A stretch of 34,042 nucleotides of DNA from Candidatus Methanofrustulum fimipullorum (GCA_012518265.1 JAAYST010000066.1:1-34042), one strand, 5' to 3'; positions 22,495 through 31,043 are shown, numbered from the stretch's first letter. Notes: generated by a model from the sequence alone, not told the origin. Made by a program: numbers and translations.

Positions 22495-23855
22495 CCGATT
22501 ACGCTTATATCTTCTATTTTGATTGAAGGAGTTATAATTCCACCAACGTCTTTTACATCGTATCCGGCGCCCGATATGTTCTTTAGCAAATCAAATATAT
22601 TTCCTGAAATCATTGCGGATTTTACCGGTTTTGTGATTTCTCCGTTTTGTATTTTAAATGCGTTTCTTACTTCTACAGAAAAATCGCCTGTAATTGCGTT
22701 TGCCGTGTGTGCTCCGATTAAAGAGTTCACATAAATTCCCGATTTCGTTTCTCTGATTATATCGCTTTTCGGATATATTATGACAAGGTTACTTAAATCA
22801 ACGCTTGTAACCGATCCGTAAGACGATTTGAATCCGTTTCCGGAACTTTTCGTATTTCCTCTCGCAGCGGTTGTGCTGTCGTACAGATACGTTTTTAAAA
22901 TCCCGTCTTTTAATATTTCAGTTCTTTGAGAAGGAGTTCCTTCGTCGTCAAACGAACAAGAGCCTGTTTTTCCGGGAATTGTCGCATCGTCGATTAAACT
23001 TAATTTCGGGTTTGCAATTTGCTCACCTATTTTTCCGATAAGAGGAGATCTTCCTTTTTGTACATTGTCGGCATCTATCGCTTCTGCAAATGTGTTTTCA
23101 ATCAAACTCGAAAATGCGAACGGGTGAAATATAACAGGCATTTTGCCGGAGTCAATTCTATCCCCGTTTAGTGATTTTTTGGCCATTTCGGCTGCGTTTT
23201 CTCCAATTTTCAAAGGGGAAATGTCAAAAGTGCGCGAAATTCCGTAATCAAATGCGGTAGACGTGTCTGATGCGCTTTCTGCCGAGGCGTCGGCCGATGC
23301 GGAAACTATTGTTGCTTTCTTTTGAGCGGAAACGCCGTTTGTGTTTTGTATTATATTTATTCCGACCGCTCTTGAAAAGCCGCCCGAAATCGGCTTTACG
23401 CCGTCCACACTTGAAATTCCTTTAATTATATTCATTGTGTTTTCTACACATTCTTCAAGTTTCATGTTGCAAACATTTTCATCGTAAAGACCGGGAATTT
23501 CCAAATATTCGGACTTTTCCGGAAGACCTTTCCACATCGGGTCTCCATCCATAGATTCGGCGGCTTTTATTGCGGCTTTTACGGAATCAATCAAACGCTC
23601 TGATATATTTGTTCCCGAATATCCCGAAGCACCGTCTACAACGGCTCTTATTCCAAATCCTGAGCCCACGCTTTCTTTTGCTGACTCTATTTTGTCATTT
23701 CTGAAACTGACCGACGTTGAAATCGATTTTGCATAAAAGATTTCAATTTCGTCCGCACTCGACTTTTTGGCAAAAGAAATCGCATTGTCCATTATCGATA
23801 TTATTTCGTCAATTTCTTCCGTTATGTCTTTTATGTTTTCGTTTATTTTCCCCAT
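22485..23855 (-). CDS. pmbA: PmbA/TldE-like subunit of the TldD/TldE protease
   Basis: Non-metal partner of TldD. The heterodimer is a peptidase that cleaves small unfolded peptides; in bacteria it matures microcin B17 and degrades CcdA, while archaeal substrates are unknown. The 456 residues show family features such as SVSFRNDKIESAKES near 48, GSGFGIRAVVDGASG near 64 and a glycine-rich C-terminal half with SGNGFKSSYGSV. The HExxxH of TldD is absent, as expected for this subunit. The tldD stop TGA is immediately followed by this ATG, and a GGAGG site sits inside the end of tldD, so the two are tightly coupled. The gene ends inside a 19-bp hairpin. Confidence 0.9.
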   Translation of the reverse strand: MGKINENIKDITEEIDEIISIMDNAISFAKKSSADEIEIFYAKSISTSVSFRNDKIESAKESVGSGFGIRAVVDGASGYSGTNISERLIDSVKAAIKAAESMDGDPMWKGLPEKSEYLEIPGLYDENVCNMKLEECVENTMNIIKGISSVDGVKPISGGFSRAVGINIIQNTNGVSAQKKATIVSASADASAESASDTSTAFDYGISRTFDISPLKIGENAAEMAKKSLNGDRIDSGKMPVIFHPFAFSSLIENTFAEAIDADNVQKGRSPLIGKIGEQIANPKLSLIDDATIPGKTGSCSFDDEGTPSQRTEILKDGILKTYLYDSTTAARGNTKSSGNGFKSSYGSVTSVDLSNLVIIYPKSDIIRETKSGIYVNSLIGAHTANAITGDFSVEVRNAFKIQNGEITKPVKSAMISGNIFDLLKNISGAGYDVKDVGGIITPSIKIEDISVIGSE

Positions 23856-25196
23856 TCAAATTCCTCCGACAGTTGCTTTTGAAAGCGCAATATGCGGAGC
23901 TCCGTCGGAGACCGGAACTGTTTGTCCCGCTTTTCCGCAAAATCCGGCATTTATTTTAAGGTCGTTTCCTACAAGTATAATTTCTTTTAAGATATCGAGA
24001 GTTCTTCCCGAAAGAGATACGTCACGGACCGGACTTGTGATTTCTCCGTTTTCAATTAAATATCCCATTTCTGCATTAAATTGAAAAATTCCTTCACCCG
24101 TATTCACTTGTCCTCCTCTCGATCCGATTAAATAAATTCCGTCTTTAATTTCGCTAAGCATTTCGTCAAAATTCGAATTTCCGTTTTCAATATATGTATT
24201 ACTCATTCTTACATGCGGTTGCGCATACCCTTGCGAGCGTGCATTTCCGGGCGTTCCGCCCAATCGATTCGCAGTTTCTCTCGAATGCATAAATTCATTC
24301 ATTATTCCGTTTTTAATCAAAATCGTTTTTTCGGGTTCAGACCCTTCCGCATCAAACGGAAAATATCCAAATTCGTAAATCATCGGATTATCGACTATCG
24401 TAATTTCATCAGGCGCAACAGTTTTCCCGATTTTGTCTTTCAAAATCGAATCGTTCATTAAGACAAGATCCGCTTCCGATGCATGGCCTACCGCTTCGTG
24501 TGTGAACACGCCTGCCAATTCCTGGTCCAATATCACTTTCGGATTTCCTCCTTTGGGCGTTTTTGCATCAAGAAGCAATTTTGCGGTATCCGCCGCTTTT
24601 TTTGCGGCAACGAACGGATCATATTTCTTGAAAATTTCATAACCGCAAATATCGAATTTACTTTCTCTTCCCGATTGTATCGTATTTTCGTTTCCCGCAA
24701 CGGCTGATACGGAAAATCCCGACCTTACGATATCATATTCGACTTCAGCTCCTTCGGAATTCATATAAATAACTTTTGAAGTCGAATCGGAATATGAAAC
24801 GGTTGTGCTTTTCAAGCCTTCCGATTTTATATAATGTTCAATTTCTCTTAAAAGTTCAATTTTTTCTTCCATCGTTATGTCGCTTGGGCTTATTTTCGGT
24901 TTAGGAGAACTTATTTTTTTCGGAATCTTTGAAGGACTCAAATCAACTTCATCTTTCGGTGAATGGCTGTTCATCGATTTTGCAAGCATTTTCGCATCAT
25001 CAATTCCCGATTTTATATCTTTGTTTCCGCTTAATGAAGTGTATCCCCAAGATCCTCCGCACAATGCGCGAATTCCCGATCCCTTTGTTTCATTTTCATT
25101 TATCGAATCAATTTTTCCGTTAGTTAAAACGATGCCGGTAGAGTGGCTCTCAATCGTTTGAACATCGTAGAACTTTATATCGTTTGGATTTATCAT
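23856..25196 (-). CDS. tldD: TldD-like metalloprotease subunit
   Basis: Catalytic subunit of the TldD/TldE peptidase. The zinc motif HEAVGHASEAD begins at residue 233. The later conserved segment FGYFPFDAEGSEPEKT and GNARSQGYAQPHVRMSNTY follow, including the region that completes the active site. The C-terminal CGKAGQTVPVSDGAPHI is also a family hallmark. The length of 446 residues is normal. The start codon has only a weak GTGAT site. It lies between the phosphorylase gene (53 bases upstream) and pmbA (zero spacing), forming a three-gene minus-strand operon. In archaea the pair is often a housekeeping function and has no toxin context here. Confidence 0.92.
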   Translation of the reverse strand: MINPNDIKFYDVQTIESHSTGIVLTNGKIDSINENETKGSGIRALCGGSWGYTSLSGNKDIKSGIDDAKMLAKSMNSHSPKDEVDLSPSKIPKKISSPKPKISPSDITMEEKIELLREIEHYIKSEGLKSTTVSYSDSTSKVIYMNSEGAEVEYDIVRSGFSVSAVAGNENTIQSGRESKFDICGYEIFKKYDPFVAAKKAADTAKLLLDAKTPKGGNPKVILDQELAGVFTHEAVGHASEADLVLMNDSILKDKIGKTVAPDEITIVDNPMIYEFGYFPFDAEGSEPEKTILIKNGIMNEFMHSRETANRLGGTPGNARSQGYAQPHVRMSNTYIENGNSNFDEMLSEIKDGIYLIGSRGGQVNTGEGIFQFNAEMGYLIENGEITSPVRDVSLSGRTLDILKEIILVGNDLKINAGFCGKAGQTVPVSDGAPHIALSKATVGGI

Positions 25197-25249
25197 TTTA
25201 TCACTTTAATTTTATCACTTAATTCAATTTAAAAATGATTGTTTGCTAA

Positions 25250-26050
25250 TTAAATTTCATTCTCTTCTAAAGACTTTTTGCAATTGCAATTATTTTTATT
25301 TTTTAACCTTTTAGCCAGCAGCGGAATAATTTCTCTTATATTTTTTCTGCTTTTTTCCACTTCGTCTGTCACTTCTTTTATAGTTAAAATTTTATTTTCC
25401 TCAATTCCTGCCGCATAATTTGTAATTAAGCAAAGCGATGCATAGCAAAGCCCTGCTTCTTTTGCCAAAACGACTTCAGGAACTCCTGTCATTCCGACCG
25501 CATCTCCTATATTTTTATAAAATCTTATTTCAGCTTTGGTTTCAAATCTTGGGCCTTCTGTCGCAACGTAAATCCCTTCATTATATTCTATATTTTTTTC
25601 ATCAAGAATATTTTTCAATACGTCTCTTACCGATTTACAATAAGGGTCTGACATATCGGTGTGAACCGTTTTTTCGTTAAAAAAAGTATTTTCTCTAGTT
25701 TTTGTCATATCAACAAAATCGTTCGGTATCAAAAAACTTCCGACCGGCATATTTTTCATACAACCGACGGAATTTATAGACAAAACGGGTGCATTAAAAG
25801 TAGCGGCAGCAGAGACTAAAGCTTTATAATTTATTTTATGTGGCGGCACATGTCTTTCACCAAAATGTCTTGGAATCATAGCAATTTTTTCGCCTTCAAT
25901 TTTTTCAATTTCTAAATATACGTCCCCGTATTTTGTTTTTATGTATCGTGAATCCTCTTTTAGATTTTCTCCACGCCTTTCATCCTCTTTTTTATTATAC
26001 CCAACCCCACCGATAACAACCAACGAACATTCAATTTTTTCGCAAACCAT
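25250..26050 (-). CDS. S-methyl-5'-thioinosine/thioadenosine phosphorylase (MTAP family)
   Basis: Phosphorolyses the methylthio-nucleoside left from S-adenosylmethionine use, giving the base and methylthioribose-1-phosphate. The 266 residues show VVIGGVGYN at the phosphate-binding start, PRHFGERHVPPHKINY at 60-75 and ATEGPRFETKAEIRFY. GMTGVPEVVLAKEAGLCYASL is split across the base-binding region. Methanogens typically use methylthioinosine because they deaminate the adenosine first, so that substrate is likely but not proven by sequence. The C-terminus ends in a Lys/Asn/Cys-rich tail. GGTGAG precedes the ATG. It is the first gene of the operon with tldD and pmbA, a pairing with no obvious functional reason. 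Confidence 0.9.
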   Translation of the reverse strand: MVCEKIECSLVVIGGVGYNKKEDERRGENLKEDSRYIKTKYGDVYLEIEKIEGEKIAMIPRHFGERHVPPHKINYKALVSAAATFNAPVLSINSVGCMKNMPVGSFLIPNDFVDMTKTRENTFFNEKTVHTDMSDPYCKSVRDVLKNILDEKNIEYNEGIYVATEGPRFETKAEIRFYKNIGDAVGMTGVPEVVLAKEAGLCYASLCLITNYAAGIEENKILTIKEVTDEVEKSRKNIREIIPLLAKRLKNKNNCNCKKSLEENEI

Positions 26051-26182
26051 TTTTCAATCTCACCGTTTTATTTTATTACTTTCACTCTGCTTTACTCACG
26101 TTTATATTATTACAATTTCTTATTAATGCATTGGAGTCAAATAAAATCCTTCATTTATTGGACTGCTTTTGGGAATTCCATA

Positions 26183-26230
26183 AAAATCCGTTTTGAATCG
26201 GTGGCGAATATTTTGATTCAAACGGATTTT
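26183..26230. repeat. Inverted repeat between divergent phosphorylase and radA genes
   Basis: AAAATCCGTTTTGAATC (26183-26199) pairs with GATTCAAACGGATTTT (26215-26230), 16 pairs with one bulged T and a 15-base loop. It lies inside the 367-base divergent spacer 26051-26417, which otherwise contains AT-rich DNA with duplicated ATTTATACATTCA words and no gene that I can support. Confidence 0.7.
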
Positions 26231-26417
26231 AATATTTATACATTCAATTTATACATTCAATTTATACATAATTTAACATTTGATTGTTTAATTGTTATTT
26301 ATCATTTGTTTGTATTTAACATATTCTTATATCTCTATAATAATCTATAATACTTTATAAAAATCTATAATAATTCATAAAAACTATAATAATTTGTAAT
26401 AATCCGAGGTTATAAAA

Positions 26418-27389
26418 ATGATTGAGCTAGAAGATCTTCCGGGTGTGGGCCCCGCAACAGCGGAAAAATTAAGAGAAGCGGGGTATTCAAGTATAGAAGC
26501 AATTGCAGTAGCATCTCCTGCCGAGCTTGGCGCATCGGCGGAAATCGGAGAGGCAACGGCATCAAAAATTATTAATGCGGCAAGACAGTCCGCCGATATC
26601 GGCGGATTTGAAACCGGAGACATGGTCTTTGAACGCAGACAAAAAGTCGGGAAAATATCGACAGGGTGTACCGAATTCGATGAAATGCTTGCGGGCGGTA
26701 TCGAAAGTCAAGGAATTACCGAAATTTACGGTGAATTTGGTTCCGGTAAAACTCAACTTACACATCAGCTTTCCGTAAATGTACAACTTCCCGTTGAATA
26801 CGGTGGCCTTGACGGTTCAGTTATTATAATTGATACGGAAAATACGTTTCGTCCGGAAAGAATAAAACAAATGGTAGAAGGACGTGCTCGAGCTCTTGAC
26901 TTGGATTTGGACCCTGAAGAAATCTTAAGAAACATACACGTAGCACGCGCGTACAATTCAAACCACCAAATGCTTTTAGTAGACTCTGCAGTAGACTTGG
27001 CAAACGAATTGAAAGAGTCGGGAAAACCGGTAAGGCTTTTAGTTGTAGACTCGGTTACATCTCATTTCCGTGCGGAATATATCGGGCGCGGAACTCTCTC
27101 GGACAGACAACAAAGGCTTAACAAACATCTTCACTCACTTCAAAAATTTGCAGACGTATTCAATGCGGTTGTTCTTGTGACAAATCAAGTAATGTCTAAG
27201 CCCGATGCATTCTTCGGCGATCCTACAAGGCCGATCGGAGGGCATGTTTTGGGTCATACCGCAACATTCAGACTTTATATTAGAAAGTCAAAAGGTGAAA
27301 AAAGAATTGTAAAATTAATAGACTCACCGAATTTGCCCGAAGGAGAAGCAATTATCGCGGTAACAGGATACGGACTCGAAGACGCATGA
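26418..27389 (+). CDS. radA: DNA repair and recombination protein RadA
   Basis: Archaeal RecA/Rad51 recombinase that forms filaments on single-stranded DNA and catalyses strand exchange. The 323-residue protein has an N-terminal helix-hairpin-helix domain ([19 protein letters not shown] at 4-22) and the linker GGFETGD near 62-68. The Walker A motif GEFGSGKT lies at 105-112 and Walker B LLVVD at 207-211. The L2 region [18 protein letters not shown] and the C-terminal ATPase-edge sequence [19 protein letters not shown] follow. Length is normal and no intein is present. A GAGGTT site precedes the ATG. It is transcribed alone and ends at a 13-bp hairpin facing the ArsR gene. Confidence 0.96.
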   Translation: MIELEDLPGVGPATAEKLREAGYSSIEAIAVASPAELGASAEIGEATASKIINAARQSADIGGFETGDMVFERRQKVGKISTGCTEFDEMLAGGIESQGITEIYGEFGSGKTQLTHQLSVNVQLPVEYGGLDGSVIIIDTENTFRPERIKQMVEGRARALDLDLDPEEILRNIHVARAYNSNHQMLLVDSAVDLANELKESGKPVRLLVVDSVTSHFRAEYIGRGTLSDRQQRLNKHLHSLQKFADVFNAVVLVTNQVMSKPDAFFGDPTRPIGGHVLGHTATFRLYIRKSKGEKRIVKLIDSPNLPEGEAIIAVTGYGLEDA

Positions 27390-27474
27390 GTTTTATGTGT
27401 TTTAATTGAAATTCGTGTTTTAAATTTGCGTCTTAAATTTGTGTTTTAAAATTTGTATTTTTAGTTTGTGTTTT

Positions 27475-27507
27475 GAAATTTATGATTACCGTTAAATCAT
27501 AAATTTC
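27475..27507. terminator. Hairpin at the convergent radA/ArsR junction
   Basis: GAAATTTATGATT and AATCATAAATTTC form a perfect 13-bp stem with a 7-base loop between the two stops. T-rich DNA follows on the plus strand (27518-27560). The DNA before it (27400-27475) has repeated TTAAATTTGTGTTTT words. Confidence 0.7.
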
Positions 27508-27563
27508 AATTATTCATCTATTTTTTCTGTTTTTTGTTTTTGTTTTTGCTTTCTTCGTTTTGA

Positions 27564-28094
27564 TTATTTTACGGTTATTTGTAATTTTTTCTTTGTGACC
27601 GGTTCTAAACGTTTCCATTCGATTACCGTATTTTCCGTAATTTCGTAATCTTCTATTTTTTTTCCGCCCATTTCTCCGTTCACATAATACACATAGTATC
27701 CGTCTTCACCTTCTGACGAGACGATGTAATTTCTGCCGTTTATCTCTTTAACTTCAAACGTTATTGCGTTTTTGAATGCATCCATCAATGTTGTACCTTT
27801 TTTCACTTCTATTTTGCTTACAGGTACGAAATCGTCAAACATCGAATTGTAATTATTCTTTGATAAACTTATTATGTGCGTTTTGCCAAAAACTTTTCTC
27901 TCTACAAGTTCCGCTTTTTCTAAAATCTTTATATGTTTCGATGTAACCGGTACGGATATTTTTAATTCTCTTGCAATCGATGAAATATGCATTTCTTCTT
28001 CTGCAAGCATTTTTAATATTTTCTGTCTCATAGGGCTTGAAACAGCCGTAAATACATTACTTCTCTTCTTTTCTTCAGCTCTTTGTTTTTTCAT
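27564..28094 (-). CDS. ArsR-type winged-helix regulator fused to a DUF4430-like domain
   Basis: Predicted transcription factor of 176 residues. Residues 10-75 form an ArsR-type winged helix: SSPMRQKILKMLAEEEMH, then the recognition-helix region ISVPVTSKHIKILEKAELV. No ArsR metal-binding CxC motif is seen. Residues about 100-165 resemble DUF4430, the transcobalamin-like C-terminal domain: GTTLMDAFKNA at its start, then GYYVYYVNGEMGGKKIEDY and TENTVIEWK. That domain could act as the ligand sensor. A corrinoid ligand is only a guess from the transcobalamin relation. The gene is divergent from the DUF2162 operon across a 400-base spacer, so that operon is the natural candidate target. Confidence 0.8.
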   Translation of the reverse strand: MKKQRAEEKKRSNVFTAVSSPMRQKILKMLAEEEMHISSIARELKISVPVTSKHIKILEKAELVERKVFGKTHIISLSKNNYNSMFDDFVPVSKIEVKKGTTLMDAFKNAITFEVKEINGRNYIVSSEGEDGYYVYYVNGEMGGKKIEDYEITENTVIEWKRLEPVTKKKLQITVK

Positions 28095-28495
28095 AAAAAA
28101 TCATTCCATTTTTAACGTTTATTTGTTTTTGTTATTATCAAATAATTGTATGTACTTATATTTATATGTTATCTTGTATGATTATATGTGTTATTTAAAT
28201 ACTTACTTATTTTATGTACATTTTCATATAATTACTGTTTACTTTATTGTATTAGTTTAACACGGTATCTTCCGAAACTTATTTATTTGTAATATATGTT
28301 TCAGATATAATATCCGTATTACTCAAATTAGTGTCTTTAATATATATTCTTACGTTATCTTTATTTCATATGAATTTTAGCAGATTCATTCTGCTTATTT
28401 GTTAATTATTTGTCAATTTATTGTTGATTTGTTGATTATTTGTTGTCGATTTCTTAATTGTTTGTCGATTATTTATTGATTAGTTGTTGATTATA
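28095..28495. other. Long divergent intergenic region without a gene
   Basis: About 400 AT-rich bases lie between the ArsR-DUF4430 and DUF2162 genes. A TATA-like stretch TTTAATATATATT near 28334-28346 could drive the plus-strand operon, giving a leader of over 100 bases. That leader (28390-28490) consists of degenerate TTTGTTGATTA / TTTGTCGATTA words. No coding frame or stable hairpin stands out, and binding sites for the neighbouring regulator could lie here. Confidence 0.5.
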
Positions 28496-29209
28496 ATGGA
28501 TGCAATATCTTATTTTATAATAGCCGGAATATTATCAAGTGTATTTGTATTTGGACTTAAAACTGGTATTGGATGCGGTTTTTCCAACACGAGTTGGAAA
28601 ACGGTTTTCGGTCTTTGTGCGCTTTATTTAATAATTTCCGTAATTTCCGGCTATATTATGGACATGGTAGACGTACAAGGCTTTTTAAGTTCATCTCTTG
28701 CGGCTGCAATCCATGTTGTTTTAGCACTTTTCTTGATATTCGGCGGAATTTCAACTATAAAAAAATGGAACGACGGCTGCGATATTTCTAACAAAACTTT
28801 TTTAATTCTTGTACTTCCGTGCCCTGTTTGTCTTGCAGCTTTAATGGTTTCGGCCGCAGCACTTTCAACCGTAATTGACACAAGAGGCGAAATTGTAGGT
28901 CTTATTGTCGGGATTGTTTTTGTTTTTTCGATTTTGATTTCTTCTTTATTTTTCAAAAACTTAGGAAAAATCTGTGAGAAACTGAATCTTTCATTTAGAG
29001 GAACACCGGAAACATTGGGGTCCGTTATGATTTTTATAGGTCTTTTTTATTTGATAGCAGCAATTTTAATTCCCGCATATATGCAAGCCGGTGAAATGCC
29101 TCAGTTAGTTTCCAATACTATTAGTCAAGGAGAACTGTTTTCATACTTTGTGGCATTCCTTTTAATTATGGTTGGAATTGTAGCAAGTTATCTCGCAGAT
29201 AGAAATTAA
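28496..29209 (+). CDS. DUF2162 predicted membrane transporter
   Basis: Polytopic membrane protein of 237 residues from a family found in methanogens, annotated as a putative transporter but uncharacterised. About seven hydrophobic helices are visible. Family hallmarks are FGLKTGIGCGFSN near the start, a KKWNDGCDIS loop near residue 98 and LPCPVCLAALMVSAAAL, whose paired cysteines could bind a metal. The ATG at 28496 is chosen over in-frame TTG codons at 28484 and 28487; none has a clear ribosome site. It heads a three-gene plus-strand set with a MotA/TolQ/ExbB-like protein and a DUF2149 protein, an arrangement I recall as recurring in methanogens. Confidence 0.85.
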   Translation: MDAISYFIIAGILSSVFVFGLKTGIGCGFSNTSWKTVFGLCALYLIISVISGYIMDMVDVQGFLSSSLAAAIHVVLALFLIFGGISTIKKWNDGCDISNKTFLILVLPCPVCLAALMVSAAALSTVIDTRGEIVGLIVGIVFVFSILISSLFFKNLGKICEKLNLSFRGTPETLGSVMIFIGLFYLIAAILIPAYMQAGEMPQLVSNTISQGELFSYFVAFLLIMVGIVASYLADRN

Positions 29210-29346
29210 AAAAGAAACATAAAAAAGAAACATAAAAAAGGAACAAGAAAAGAAACAAAGAAGGAACATAGAAAAGAAACAAAGAAGGAACATAGAAAAG
29301 AAACAAAAAAGAAACATAGAAAAGAAACAAAAAAGGAACAAAAAAA
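29210..29346. repeat. A/G-rich tandem repeats between DUF2162 and ExbB-like genes
   Basis: Variants of AAAAGAAACATAGAAAAGAA and AAACAAAGAAGGAACATAG fill the spacer; one 24-base unit is repeated directly at least twice. Purine-rich on the sense strand, no coding frame. Confidence 0.8.
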
Positions 29347-29417
29347 GATACAAAAAATATTTTTCATTTATAAATTTTATAAATTTTATATCTTTCATAA
29401 TTCAGGTTAGTGATTAT

Positions 29418-30062
29418 ATGGTTTTATCATTATTTTCAGATTTTTCGTCCGGTATTTCTTACATACTGTATATTTTTTCAAACTCATTGTTATATCCGGT
29501 TATAATACTTCTTTTACTTTTAGTATTGATTATTTTAGTATATTCGGGTGAATTTATTACTGAATATACAAAGAGAAAAGAAAACCCAAAAGAGCTTGGT
29601 AAAATATGTAGAGATTTAAGAAAAGCGGCCGAATCAGGCTCTTACGATGAATGCGAAACAATTTTGAAAAATGTAAAAAACCAAACACAGTATGTAACAA
29701 ATTTTGCAAAAGACATTTCTGGACTTGTAAAAGAAGGCGATATTTCGTCAATTGATCGTGTTGCGGACAGTTATGAAGAAAAAATGTTAAAACGCCTTGA
29801 AAAAACAAGAATCATTTCAACAGTAGGCCCAATGCTCGGTTTGATGGGAACATTAATTCCTTTAGGTCCGGCACTCATCGGTCTTACAGACGGAAATATC
29901 GAAGCGCTTGCCACAAATCTTGTTGTTGCATTTGCAACTACAGTTGTCGGTTTGTTTTCTGCAGGAATTGCATACTGTCTTTCTATTGTAAGACAGCGCT
30001 GGTATTGGAAAGATATAAACAATATGGATTATATTATTGATGCATTAAATCCGGAGGAATAA
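29418..30062 (+). CDS. MotA/TolQ/ExbB proton-channel family protein
   Basis: Membrane protein of 214 residues with the three-helix plan of ExbB/TolQ: helix 1 at about 20-45, a long charged cytoplasmic loop with a possible coiled coil (50-130), helix 2 at about 133-157 and helix 3 at about 167-190. The segment RIISTVGPMLGLMGTLIPLGPAL and the following ALATNLVVAFATTVVGLFSAGIAY are typical. Such proteins form proton- or sodium-driven stator channels with an ExbD/TolR/MotB partner. Here the partner is probably the DUF2149 protein, whose gene starts 4 bases after this stop with its ribosome site inside this gene's end. No TonB or flagellar genes are nearby. Confidence 0.85.
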   Translation: MVLSLFSDFSSGISYILYIFSNSLLYPVIILLLLLVLIILVYSGEFITEYTKRKENPKELGKICRDLRKAAESGSYDECETILKNVKNQTQYVTNFAKDISGLVKEGDISSIDRVADSYEEKMLKRLEKTRIISTVGPMLGLMGTLIPLGPALIGLTDGNIEALATNLVVAFATTVVGLFSAGIAYCLSIVRQRWYWKDINNMDYIIDALNPEE

Positions 30063-30065
30063 TTT

Positions 30066-30458
30066 TTGTCTGTTCGTAAAAAAAGAAAGCTTAAAAGAAA
30101 TACGTTCTCGGTGTACGATTCTATAAATCCTATGAATTCTGTCGGAAACGTTTTTGACGCTGCAATGGTGTTTTCAGTTGCATTATTGGTTGCACTTGCG
30201 ATGTCTGCCGGTATTCCGGAACTTCTTACAAACGAAGATTTTACAATAGTAAAAGATCCCGGAAAAGAAAATATGCAAATCATTCAAAGAATTAACGACT
30301 CCATTAAAATTCTCGAAATAAGCGAAAATCAAAATATATCAAGCGGTATGGGAGAAGTTTTAGGAACAGCATATAAACTCGAAGACGGAACAGTTATTTA
30401 CGTCCCCGAAGAAGGTGAGGGTTTGGAAGATGACCCGGAACCCGATAAGATTACATGA
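30066..30458 (+). CDS. DUF2149 protein, ExbD-like in layout
   Basis: Uncharacterised 130-residue protein with a basic cytoplasmic N-terminus, one transmembrane helix at about 30-50 and an external C-terminal domain. The helix starts NVFDAAMVFSVALLVALAM, placing Asp31 at its membrane edge, much as ExbD and TolR place their proton-carrying Asp (D-x-x-x-V). The C-terminal GEVLGTAYKLEDGTVIYVPE is the family's conserved end. The TTG start is supported by GGAGGA six bases before it, inside the preceding gene's stop region. I infer it is the ExbD-type partner of the upstream channel protein. A convergent palindromic terminator follows. Confidence 0.8.
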   Translation: MSVRKKRKLKRNTFSVYDSINPMNSVGNVFDAAMVFSVALLVALAMSAGIPELLTNEDFTIVKDPGKENMQIIQRINDSIKILEISENQNISSGMGEVLGTAYKLEDGTVIYVPEEGEGLEDDPEPDKIT

Positions 30459-30496
30459 AAGTAAAAAATAAAAAACAATAAATAAAAGTAAAAAAT

Positions 30497-30520
30497 AAAA
30501 AAGGTATTAATACCTTTTTT
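30497..30520. terminator. Palindromic terminator at the convergent DUF2149/DJ-1 junction
   Basis: A perfect 24-bp palindrome: an A run, GGTATTAATACC and a T run. It forms a 10-bp stem with a TTAA loop and T-rich DNA on either strand's 3' side. Confidence 0.75.
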
Positions 30521-30524
30521 ATTT

Positions 30525-31043
30525 TTACAATTTTTTAATAACTTCTTCTCCGAATGCTTTTGATGCGGCGGGTCCGTTTGCCGTGATAATATTTCCATCT
30601 CTTACGACATTTTTTTCAATATCCAACTTTCCGCCTGCTTTTTTTATGATTTCAATAGATTCCGTGTCGTTGAATACGGTGCATTTCTTTTCTTTTAAAA
30701 GGCCTGCTTTTGCCAAAACAACCGGCGATATACAAATCGCAGCAACCGTTTTATTTTCCGAATTGAAATCGTTTAGCAACTTGTGAAGGGTTTTGTTATC
30801 CCAAAGGTGTTTCCTGGAACCTCCACCTCCCGAAATTACGATTGCATCGTATCTTTCGGATTTTGCACGATCCACGGTAAAATCAATGTCAAAAGTTCCG
30901 CCTTGAGTACCTTTTGCGGTTCCGGTTTCAGTTGACGCTACAATTACTTCAAAACCGTTTTGTTCAAATACTTCTTTCGGTTCAAAAAATTCTTCATCTC
31001 TAAAATTTTCAGGGGCAATTACCATCAATATATATTTTTTCAT
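30525..31043 (-). CDS. DJ-1/PfpI family protein
   Basis: Class I glutamine-amidotransferase-like fold; family members act as deglycases, chaperones or peptidases, and the function cannot be told from sequence. The 172 residues include the acidic residue next to the nucleophile site (Glu17/Glu18 in FRDEEFFEP) and VISGGGGSRKHLW at 69-81. The nucleophile-elbow cysteine is Cys104 in AAICISPVVLAKAG. The His usually following this Cys is replaced by Ile-Ser, as in several DJ-1-like members. The start has a GGAAAT site, and ATTTCATTTCCTTTA-type DNA is duplicated at 31045-31075. It is transcribed alone. Confidence 0.88.
   Translation of the reverse strand: MKKYILMVIAPENFRDEEFFEPKEVFEQNGFEVIVASTETGTAKGTQGGTFDIDFTVDRAKSERYDAIVISGGGGSRKHLWDNKTLHKLLNDFNSENKTVAAICISPVVLAKAGLLKEKKCTVFNDTESIEIIKKAGGKLDIEKNVVRDGNIITANGPAASKAFGEEVIKKL

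Noticed and set aside
26126-26350. 74-residue frame in the phosphorylase-radA spacer
   Set aside because: Spans the inverted repeat, has Ile/Asn/Phe-dominated composition from AT-rich DNA and no ribosome site.
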